Source: Trogon surrucura | Lineage: Eukaryota; Chordata; Aves; Trogoniformes; Trogonidae | Assembly (NCBI GenBank): GCA_020746105.1 | Contig: CM036621.1 | Span: 48,766,264-48,830,263, forward strand | Length of the DNA: 64,000 bases | Direction of reading: 5' to 3' | Part shown: positions 27,301-39,300 of the stretch, in pieces | Position numbering within the stretch: position 1 is the stretch's first letter | How the letters are laid out: each line of letters starts with the position of its first letter | The notes under the pieces: model-generated | What the model saw: only the letters and a program-made list of their open reading frames with translations | What the model was told of the DNA's origin: nothing | Database searches by the model: none | Made by a program: the position numbers and the translations under genes

Positions 27301-30300
27301 CATTAAAAATAATATCTTATGGCTGCAATTTTTGTTCATATTGAAAAAGTAAAAGCAAAAATGCTGCTGAACATGTTTTGAGCAAATAGGCTTTTTAGCT
27401 TGCTGTCTTCTCAGCGTTTTTCCACAGTACTCCCCTTCACCTCTTCATAGAGCTCACTGCAAGCTTAGAGAGGAGAAAGTTAACATGCATGAAAAAAGCT
27501 TAAAAATATCCACCAGAGCCCAAAGTGCCTAAGCGTATCAGCTAAACCTCATTAACACCCTTCCAGCTTCCCAAAGCCTCAGAGCTCTCTTGTCACATCT
27601 CCAGCTGGGGACACCAACAGCCAGGACTTGGAAGATGACACTCATGCCCCTCACAGAGCTCTGTCAGAAAAGCAATGAAGGTTAAAGTGTAGTTTTGCCT
27701 AATATTACTCATTTACGGAGCAGCATCCTCTTTCTTTCTACAGATTAGGAATGATCCTTAAGCCCCTAATCAAAACCTTTTCCCAGCATAGGTTGTCCGC
27801 AGAAACTGCATCCTGTGCTTTCTGTGGAGATGGTCTAGATAAAACCTCCAGCCAGTTTGGAGGTCTGAGCGGTGCTCTGCTCTCAGAGCATCATACACAC
27901 AGCAGAATGAACACCTAAGTGAAGGGAAATATTCAAAACACATCACAACTAGTTGAGTGCATCTGCATGTAGCTTCTGTTCAGACACTTGACACCCACGG
28001 GTCCTGCTGCCATAGAGGAGCTGGGATACTAGAAGTTGTCAGAGGGCACCACCAGTAGTTTGTTCTCACCCACTCAATATTTCAGGAGGCTGCCTCTGAC
28101 AAGCTGCCAGATACATCACAAAAGTGACCTGTTCTACCAGGGCATCAAGACACGTGATGGGCAGGAAAACATGTTTGCCTAAACTGACTATTCCAAATAG
28201 CTAGGACTTCGCTGTTTCATGGAGGAGTGCCAGAAAGCTCATCTAGTACTAGTTAGATTAAATAAACATCCAAAACCTTCCCTTGTGACGCTTGAGAAAT
28301 AATTTGCAGAAGTAAAGAGAGGGGTAAGCCAACTGTATAAATTTCTGCAGCATTTCATATTACCAAGGCTGGTGAGTGAGCACATGCCTTTGGGAAGCGG
28401 CAGCCACATTGACACGAGGCACGAGCAGGAGTTTGTCAGGCTGGGAACTTCACCAGGAACAGGGAAGGACAGGAAAACACCATTTCCATTTGCTTTGCCT
28501 TCAGCTGCAGTAGGGTCTGAGAAAAGTCGAGCCTGTTTTCAGTCATGGAGGGGACTGGAACTCAATCGCACGTTAACATCTGATGTTCGTATCTAATGAG
28601 ATCTCCCAGAATATAATTTCAAAACCTTAAATCTGAGCTCCTATGGGAACACTGCAAAATCACTGGTTTTGAAGCTATAGTAACCAAAACAGCCACTGAT
28701 GTGAGCAGCCAGTTGCTGAGCTTTCGTTTCCACAAATACCTTCTCATTCTGTAATTCCTGCATGGAGAAAAGCTTTTTTTTTTTTCAATTTTTTTATATT
28801 TAAATACACACCATCCTAAAAAAATCTGGCAGAAACATCTACTCAACTTGGAACACACGGCTCTAGCAAGCCTAGAACTTTCTGAAACTCCAGCTAACAT
28901 GATTTACAGTTTAAGTAATCAAAAATTACTGTAATGAGGCAATGAGTCCTGGAGAAAACCTGCTTTATGTAAAGATCTCAGATAAACACATTTATCAACA
29001 TAAACCATAGTTTCAACAAAATTTCTCCTCTCCCTTTGCCAATAGAAAGTATCAGTGGGGGTAAGTTTGAATGAAAAAAGCTGTAAATCCACTTCAGAAA
29101 CCCTTCACTAGCAGGAATACATTATAGGGGTTATTCTCTTGCTCATCTCCCTGCTAAACTCTGCACCACCAGTGCAACCATTCCAGAGGCCACGCTACAG
29201 ACTGGATGAGCAGAGCAATTGGTGTAGAAATTCTTTCTAAAGAGCTTTTAGTTTCCACATTGAGGAGACTGGGAACAGCACTGGGGAACAGAAACAAGCA
29301 GTCAACTTAGCTTGTATAACTGAAGACACTGCAACAGAGCTATACTAGATGATACAGCTAATCAGTCTTCAAACACTTCTCCTTTCAGCATCCTTTAATA
29401 CTACATCATGAAACAACTGAACTTTAACTAACAGTTACAGCCAAAAAAAAGAAACATCCAACAGCACTAACCATGTCACCATATAGCAGAAACGCAGTGA
29501 AACAAATATATACAGGATGATGCAGACATGGGTTCTATACCTGTATTTCCTCTGAATACGTCTCCACTTTCTTTCTTATCCAAATAAACATGTAGATAAT
29601 GAAGTTCAACTTAATTTTTAAGTATAGGGTTATTACGGTTTAGCAGGATTGAACACTGTTTTATCTCTAGTTCTTCTCTTTCAAGAGACCTTGTCCTGGG
29701 TTTAGCTAAAAACCCAGTCCTGTTTAGTGATTTTCTCTTTTCAGTTTAGTGTCTTCTAAAAGGCTGCACATTCTGAAGTTAGCAGCATGTTTTTGCAGAC
29801 AGTGTGCGCTACTGGCAGTGATAACACCTGATGTTTACAGTCACAGCCTGGGACTGGTATGTAGAAAGGCTCTTGCTTATACTTATTCCTATAGTGCCCA
29901 AGGCCACTGCTGGCTCTTGTGTGCCACGCTGGGGGTGCTGGGTAGTAAGAGGGGGGCACAAGGAAGTAAAAGGTGGCACCTCCGGGGGGTAACAGACAGG
30001 ACAGGTGACCAACGAGAGTATTCCATCCCATATACGTCATATTTAGTATAAATTGAGTGATCACGAGAGTTTCGCCCCTTTTTCGGCCCTTTTGCCCTTT
30101 TTCGGCCTTTTCGCCCTTCCTTTCTGCAATGGCCGGTGTCCAGAGAGGACTCCATCTGACCTCCTGATTTTGATCCGGATCCTGAGTTCCCGAATCCAGC
30201 TCCCTGTATCCGGCTCCCGCCGCCGCTGAGCCTGGGGTTTCCCCAGTGCCTCCTGCTCTGCAGCACCAGTGGTGATTTCTATCGGGGGAGGGAGTCGGGT

Positions 30301-33300
30301 TTGATATTGGGCTACTATGTATAGTTGTATATAATTCTTTACTTTTATCTCTTTACCATTATTCCTATTATTTTCATTAAAGCTGTTCTAGTTTTTTTCT
30401 TCTCTCACCCGTAAGTCTCTCTGCCTCATTCCCTTTTCTCTTCCCGTTTAGGGGGGGAAGAGGGGGTTAGAGAGCGTCTGTCTGCGTTAGTGGCCGGCCC
30501 AGCCCTAACCCGCGACAGACCTTTCAAACATTTTGTTAATATGCTCTCCAGTTTATTTGGATCTTTCTTTAATTAAGTGGCAGAACTCGATAACCAGTCT
30601 GGTATGTACTGGGAAGCAGAACGCAGTTGTAGGTGAAAAACCTCCCTCGCTGGATTCTTTTTCTCCCAGTGACAGGGGAAACAGTCTGGCTGAAGTAGGT
30701 GATCCTGCTCTGGCACGGGGGCTGGACTAGCTGATCTTTTGAGGTCCTTTCTAACCCCTGACATTCTGTGATTCTGTGAAACCTGAGTGACTGAACTATT
30801 CTAAAAGCTTATGTGGTCAAGGAGGAAAAAAAAAAAACCAAACAAAACCACACTACGACTATGTCTCATCAACAGGGAGAAAAAGAAAAATTGTGACATG
30901 CATCACACTTTGTCAAAAAAGTAGTCCATGTAGATAGTAAGCAAGCATATCCTTTCTAGGTATCTTGATGTTTTCTGTCCACACACACAGTGCAGGAAAC
31001 TCCCACAAGTATGGTCCAGACCTAACGAATATGGTCCATTATTACTATGGTCCAGGAGAACTGCAAATCATAAAAGCACAGAGTAACTCTGCCCAAAACT
31101 ACTATACTTGACCACAAGTTTATCCATTTGGCATGTTTTAATCCAGGGATGATTATCAAACCAACACATATCACAGTGTGAGGTACATTTAATAAAACAC
31201 TGTTGGGAAAAATATCAAGAAGGAATTTTTTTCATACTTTTAAAAATAACTGAGGCTATTTTAATGTAAAGACTCTCGTGTAAGTTGATTGCAGGTACTA
31301 TATATAGAGTGCGTTCTCCATTATAACAGGCATAAAGCAATCTAAGTTATTTTAGTTGTTCCGTCTAAATGGTAAGACATTTCAAAGGTTTGATATGTTA
31401 AAGTATCTGACAATCAAAGCTGACATTTCAGTGCAGATCCTTAAAAAATGACTTCATGAGAATTATGGTGTTCCAACACTATGTTCTTCCATAATTAAAA
31501 GCATTTAAAGAGAAGAAACACTGAAACATCCTCAAGAATGTCAGGCTTTATTTAACCTCAGAACATGTTACACTATAGTCAAAGCTTAAATTTTTAGCTG
31601 TTGTTTGCTGTCTAGTATTTCTTGTTCTCTGGTTCTTAACAGCTCGCTCACTTATTCCTTTACTTGCACTATTTCACCCAAAGCATCTAAGCTTTCTCCA
31701 CTGATGGAGCCACAAGGATTTTGGTAGAATTTAAAATCTAAGGACACAATCCTCAAATCAGTCTCCCTACTGTGAATTCGTAAGTTCCACCATGTACAAC
31801 GCCAACCAGATATTTACGTAGTCTCAGAGGATTTAGTATGATTTTTTTTTTCCACTGCTTTTAAATCCTCCAATCCCCAAGTGAGGTAGAGTCTATGGAC
31901 CTGAGGCCTCTTTGTCTGTAACGCAGCTGCAGCCTGGCACTATCAAGCACCAGGAACATTCCACAGCCTCCTCAGGCTAGTTTCTATCACCCTTTCATGC
32001 CAGGAGCTTCTCAGAAGCATAGAGCAAACCACTGTGGCTAAAAGCACTGATACCAGCTCTTCAGCTGTTACCAGCTGCTGAGCCTGACCTGTCTATGAAG
32101 CGTGCCAGACTGTGAAAACTTCATTTTCACCAAGACTTTGAACACAGCACTAATGTCATGTTTAAATTCGGAGGAAAAGCTTAGGGGGTTGGGTTTTTTT
32201 TTTTGCTTTTGGGTTGTGGGGGTTTTTTAAGTACTAATTTGATTGGCTTTTCAGAACAGCTTTCAATCCAAATTATATTCGTTGCGCAACTGTTTTGGCT
32301 TTTCAGAACAGCTTTCAATCTGAATTACAGTCGTTGCTTCTGCTTCATCTACTTTTATGTCCCATTAACTTGAAAAATTACATTCACACTTCCCTCTTTT
32401 ATTTGTTTGGTTTCTGACCAATTTCACCATGTGGTACTCAGGATGAAACACTAAACTTACAAAGTTTTATTAACTTATTTTGAAGAGGAAACATTTACTA
32501 CCAAGAAAAAAAAACACTCAGCAACATAAACCTTTTACTTTGGTAAAGCTCACTTTGCTAAAGCAAAGCTTTCAGTGTTCCTATCTGGACATACGCTACC
32601 TCAATTCTGTTTGTTGTAACTGTCCCGTGTCTTATAGCAGATATCAAATGTTAAAATAAACAAATGACAAATATATAGAATAGTTATAAAAATTTAAAGG
32701 AAGAGTTTTTCCTTCCTTTTTGAAATGTACATGGTTTTCAAGCACTCTGAATATTCAGGAATTAAACAAGTAAAGCCTCAAGCATTTTCAGGGCCAGAGA
32801 ACTATCCATCAATGGTAGGAGGAAAAAAAAAAAAGCTACTAAGTTTTGTTCAGGTTGGATTTCACATTTTTACTCTCAGTAGAACAAAACTTAAATCAGA
32901 ACCTTAAGTTAAGAGCCAGGCTCTACATGGTCCCTAACACACAGCAAGAACAATAATTCCAGTAGATTTCCGAGATCCTAAGGGTTACATGCCACTGATT
33001 TGCAGAATCTGCTGAAAAAAAACTGACAGGAAAATCACGTACAATGTTTTACTATACAGGAAAATCTGGAAGGTAAAAGAAAAAGAATGCTGTTGCTACC
33101 TTAGGCAGATTTCTCCCGTCTCCGTAATGTTCGGATGCCAGATTCTTGTCAAGCATTTTACCTTTGGAGGCTGCCAGGAGAGAAGACAAATTACAATGTT
33201 ATCCCTTAGAATAAAACTGTATCACTATTACAAGTCACAGAACTGAAAAAGGTAAAAATATTTGATAAACAGTTTTGGTTTGTATATTAAAGAGACCAAT

Positions 33301-36300
33301 AACATAACCTACAGGAGTTACACCTACAGGAGTTACAGGCTTTATCTGCCTTTTTAACTTTTCAACTCTTTACAAAAGCTAGGCTGGTATCAGACTTTTT
33401 CTTAGAAAAACATAACTTTAAAGACGGCCAAGAAAATATACTCTCTTCTCCTGTCTCCTTCAGGGGAAGGGAAAAATTCCAAGTCATTCAGTTTCTTAAC
33501 ACCTAACCAGTAAGATAATTTAAACCAGAAAACTACCAAGTGTTTTCCCCTAAGGCCTATCCAAGTCACAGGTTTGTTAAAAAATAGTGGAGGATACAAT
33601 GATAATAACTACATCGGAAGAACAGCTTCTTTTAAATGCAGACCTTCCTGTTCACAGCTGAATAGGAAGTATCACAAGAAGCATCAAGGAGCATCATATC
33701 CAAACTTAAAACACTAACATAAAAAGCCACCAAACTTATTTTCAGGCAAAATCACCAGATTTCTCAATTCCATAGTGGGTTTGTAGTACAGACTCTTAAA
33801 ATACAGCCTCATTTGCTCTAGTTTTGCTAAGTAAATAAAGAGAACGTCATAAAAAATCCAGTAGCTTAGCAACAGCACGTTGTTCCATCCATGCTCTCCA
33901 AATCACAATTTGCAGCTTTCAATCAAGCAGGTGATTTCTTATACTAAGTGTACTGGAATACATCGGCACAGACCAGTAGCTTTCATAATTCAAATTAAAT
34001 CACATTTTATAGATGTGGAGCTATTTTCCTTCACTGCTTCCCATGAAATCTGCAGTCAAGAAACAAAACAGCTCCAATAGGTGTATTTGCATAGCAGCAC
34101 TACGTGTTTTGTCTCATCACTTTGTTCTCAACTTCTTACGTACTTTTTTAGTAAAACATTTTTTTTTTTTACTAAGACTTTTTGGAAAAAGAGATAAACA
34201 TGCATGGTACTGAGCTACCAAACCCACAGCTGTCTGACACTAGAAGAAGAAGCACCTATCGCTGCAACAAATTTGCAATATAGACATTGATTTTTGTTTT
34301 CCACTCTTACTTCATGCTTGTCCAATAACTCAAGAGACACCGACTGCACCCCATGGCATTATTGAAATGGAAGCGGCATACAGTCTTAAACTTTATCTTC
34401 AAAACAAATGTTCTTCTAAAAAGTTTCCTAACAGCACAGCTTTTCATTAGCTACACCTTCCTACTGTTTTGAAAGATTATGTCTAGTTCTTAAGAAAGGG
34501 AAAGCAGCAGTATTTATTCCATGCCAGTAGATCAAGACAAAAGAGTAAATTGCTACCATATGCACCTTCAAGCAGGGAATGTATTGATGAGTAGGGGGGG
34601 GAAAAAAAGTAGGCTTTATAGAAACTAATTTTTTTAAAAAAAAAATAATCCCCAGATTCTCACAATCAGAATGAAATAGCTGGTGTCTCATTTTTTGTAT
34701 TGTGGCAACAAAAGAATTCCTTATCCTTTCACAAAAGTGTTTTTCATTGCTAAAATTTAGAATAACCCACTCCTGACAGTAAGACAAAGGTTTTTTCTTT
34801 TTCCTCCTTCCTCTGTTAGAAAGGACAACTGCAGCACTAGTATAAATTTTATCTTCAGACAAAACTTCTCCTTTAAGCTTGTTTCAAGTCATCTTTGAGT
34901 CTTTCCTAGACCAACAACTCCACACAAACACCTTCCAGCGCGACTGGGTCTCAACAAGAACTGCGCAAATCATGCACTGAGCTTCCTTGCGCTGTCTCAG
35001 AACTTCCAGACAGAGCATGATGAAGCTTGAGCCCAATTCCCACTCCATGGTTCCAAATTAAAACCTGTATAAAGTAGGGTCACCGAAGAGGTAGATGGAA
35101 GCCCCTTAGCTGTGACATCTGGCCCTTCAGCAATCAAATCCTTTCAGTTGTTTTCTATTTCCACAACTAACATATTGTCTGGGCAAAGGGCTAAGATTGG
35201 CTGCTTTGATGTTGAATTCCAGGGTTTTGACCACCGCCTAAGGCATCTCGTGTCATAAAGATATCAGTAAACTGAAGAGTCCCTAAGACTCTCTGTTCCA
35301 ACAACCCATCAGAACTGGAGCTGCAAACAAGTTCTGGCTTGTGGTGGCAAACTGTTTGGTAGCACCCACTGTTTCATCAGCTGCACCTCAAGGCAAAGAA
35401 TGGAGTTTGTCTATTTGTGGGGTTTTTTTTAAAAAAAAAAAAATCAAAAAATCAGTGAATCCTTTGGCCACTGGATTTTTTTAATTTATTTTTTTTTAAC
35501 ATTTGCTCCTATTTCCCACTGGCCTCTACTTCTGGGCAACTGGTCAACCAAAGAAGCGATGCTTGGGGAACAGATGCTACAGACACAGAGTCCAGGGCAG
35601 CATCACTTGGTGCTAAAGGCATTTGCTGTGTACACCATTAAAAGTTTTCCTTGCTGTTTCACAGCTTCCTCTAATATCAGTATGGACGGCAACATTCCTG
35701 GCAGGTTTTGTAAGCACAAACACTAACAAATTGTTGTTTGCTTTACACAAAAGCTTATGAATGCACACAGCCCGTTTCCTAACAAGCATAATACTTTAAA
35801 ATGCCAAGCGATGGGTTTACCAACAGATTTTAATATCTCTAATGGCATGCTACTTCGAGGAGACACTACAGAACCAACCTCACTCCAGCTCTCCTATCCC
35901 TCTGCAATATCTGTATCAGTACCTACTGCTTTTTATTCTGACACAATATGCCATCACCAAAACAAAAATTCCACAGGCTATCTGGTACATAATACATTAC
36001 ACTGTTAAAGAAGTCTTTCCTTCACTTTGCACACCTGCTACGGATATGAAAAACAGGACACCGGGAAAATATGCAACATATTAAGGGCAGTTTCATGTGC
36101 AAATTGATATGTAAACAGGGATCAGCCATTTTTTCTTCCCAAAGGTCATGAAATATTAAGTGTTTTGAACTGTGAAGCAGGTACATTCCACACTTCCTGC
36201 CCAGGACAGGAGGAAGCTATCATATATTAACAAAGATCAACATATCTTTTAGCAGTTATCTTTACCAAATTAATTAAAAAAAAATCCTGAAACTTCTGAA

Positions 36301-39300
36301 ACTAATTCAGAACAGATAAAACCAAGTGGTTTTGTTCCAAAGACTTAGAATGCCCTAAGATAACTTAAAAGTTAAATACCAATACCCTTACTTTTCTCAC
36401 CACAGTATCCTTCCACACAGGTTAGCTCCAACTTTAGAAGGAAAGAGGACTCTCAGGATTAATTTTATTTTTTTCCTTTTTGTACTCAGAACATGGACAG
36501 TACTTACGGCAAGACTTACACTGAAACCAGAAAACATCAAAACCATCAAAAACTCAAGCTAGTGGTTCCATCTATAGCATGGCCCTAAAACAACACTATA
36601 AAAAAAAAGGTCATCCAGAAGTTTTGAGTATGAAAGGGACTGGATCTGAGCAGAGAATTTTGCAGATGCAGAGCCAGGTTTTCCCGAAGTTCCAAAAAGC
36701 AGCCAGCCTGAATCAGACACTTACAGAGGGAACAGATCTGAGGATCACAAATTTCTTTCAGAATACATTTTTAGGGCATGTATGGAACAAAAGTCACCCT
36801 TTCAGGGTGTTTTTCATTCCAACCATCCCTGGAAAGCAGGGACCTTTCCATTCAGGACCACGTTTATACGCTTGTGTCCTTGCACTGTGTGATCATCATT
36901 AGGGCTGCATGAAAGCATCACCTGACTGCTCACTCTGATACCACAGAAAAAGGATTAACAACATTCCTCATCCTGTACCCATTTCCAATATGAAAAGAAG
37001 TGAGTTAACGTTCAGAGTTATTTGTAGTCATTTCACACTAGCACCAAAAAGAAAAATTATGAGGATCCCAGGTCTGCCTTAATCAAGCAGAAAGAAATTT
37101 AACTGAGAACACTAGAGAGAGGAAATATTAAAATATTGAGCTGACAACAGCAAGCATGCATCAGTGTACTAACTGAATTAACTCAAAACCACTGCTGAGG
37201 TACACGACATCTTGGGTCTTGCCTTTGTAGAGCAGCAGCATAGGAGAAAGATCACCTACAGAGCACAGGTACCATATCAGGTGCACTTCATTGCCTGGGG
37301 TCAGCACAATCAACACCAAGACTTGCTCAATTTCCATATTAAATCAGCAACAACAAAAACTTAATCACTGGAGTAGCCAACACAACAATGCACAACTGCA
37401 GCACTTGAAAGAGTTTCCCTCTTTGGGAAACATGCTGCTTTAGGAAAAGCCTGTGGTGAGGTCTCTCACCTCTTCAGCCTTGTTGTAAAGCACCGAGAGA
37501 AACAGCCCATCAGCCTGCCCAAGCGAGTGCAGCACTAACCTAACCATTCCTGTGCTTCCAACAGCTGATCAAAAATAGGAACCCTTTCCAGTTCTCAGGC
37601 CTAGATGCTTCTGAAATTATCCACCTCTCCAACAGCTTAAACAGGTTCAGTTAACTATGGATACAGTTGAAGAATCCTTACTGCCTTACGGATATTCGCA
37701 AACATCTCTAATACGCAGCACAGCAGCGCGACGGCAGGGAAGCCTGATGAAGCCCTAGACCAGCTGTGTGCTCTGTTCACAAGCCTGAGGCAGCACTTCC
37801 CAGCAGCGCTTGCTCTGAAACATCCATGTCACAAAGCGTCCCTTCCACATTTGAGGCTCTTGAATCTTTGCAGTAAGGAAGTTCATAGCCCAGGTACCAA
37901 ATGTCCGTGTAGATCCATCAGTCACACCTAAAGGGCGAGGATACATTACTTCTCTGTATTCACCGAGACGATACTTCCCAAATCAGCCTCCAACACTTTC
38001 CTCCCTGGGTAAAGTAGGATGCCATTGCTGCAGTTCACAACACAAAAAATTCCAAGATTTTCCTCTTTAATTAGACATTCTTTCACTACACCACCACTCT
38101 ACACATCCGCTTCTTCTCCCAGTGCAGAAGCCAAATGCTTGCTTATAAGGAATGAAGGGCAAAAAAAGAATTCCCCAGAGGAGCAGCAAGCACTCAGGAT
38201 TTTGGCAAGCGCATGCTACAGAAATTAAAGGATGCTGTTACGAAGCCTATACTATAAATTATGCATTTTGTAGCTTTAAAAACAGATGTTCCTTTCTTTT
38301 CTGCAGGTTAAAAAGATTAGCTAGAAAATGGATGGAAGCTCTGAAGCAGGGCTGTAACAACTTGCCAGTCTTGTCTGGTATTTTTACCCCAAACATGAGC
38401 ATGCTCAGCACTCCTGCAAAGAACTTGAGGCATATGTGCGATATCCCAACCTTGCTCATGGACTGAAGGAATGCTGGTAGGGCTGAAGAGCTCTATTAAA
38501 GACACTGCCACCACTTGTTTCAATCTTATTCTGCCTGACAGAAAATAAACCACGGCCTCAGCATCTAATTATCTCAATATTTGGAATGTGTACATTTTCA
38601 CTAATAATCTGACCATAATCCAACATCCAACCTACTCAATTTTTCTTCCGAATTGCACAAAGGCAAACTTTTTACTCTTGTATTGAATGAGAGGCGCTCG
38701 GAATTTAAAAACATCTAATTAACATTTCCTGTAGATTTTCTGCCAGTGCTGAGCAGGCAACCAGAACAAACAAGAAGATTTTTTTAATTATAGCAACTGA
38801 GAGTTAAAAAAAAAAAACAAACCCAAAGCAAAATTAACACTTAGCTCTCCTGTCAACATATAGTAAGTGCTTTCCTGCAGTAGTGCTGTTTAAGTAAACA
38901 CCTTAAACACAAAAATTTAAGAAATTAAAATGCATATACATCACATATGTTCTCCTGTGCCCAACACTACCACAGTGGTTAAACTGCTATCACTGGAGAT
39001 GAGTAAAAAAAGTTAGGTAACAGAGAACATGACAGGATATCCCCCTTTACACCAAAGGCCATATTTCTCAGGTATGGGATGGCACAATTTACTCAACTTA
39101 AAACAAGGATATAGTCAACCTTAAATGACCACCTTTACAGCGTGCACATAATCACATACAAGCTAGTAAGGATGGCCTGTATTACAGTGTGAAATTCTTT
39201 GGTGAGATTAAAGGGAACTTAAAAAAGCACAACCAAAACCATACAATTGCAAACACTATTTAAAACACCTACATGTACTAAGTGTATCAATAAAGACAGT

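Larger units (their letters stand above)
25747..33099 (-). other. UBE2F intron 6
   Basis: Non-coding. It contains an NRF1-like motif (26063-26073), an 826-bp solo LTR (29692-30517), a CR1 tail (about 30,690-30,780), a 52-bp tandem duplication (32243-32337) and several A/T runs. Confidence 0.85.
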
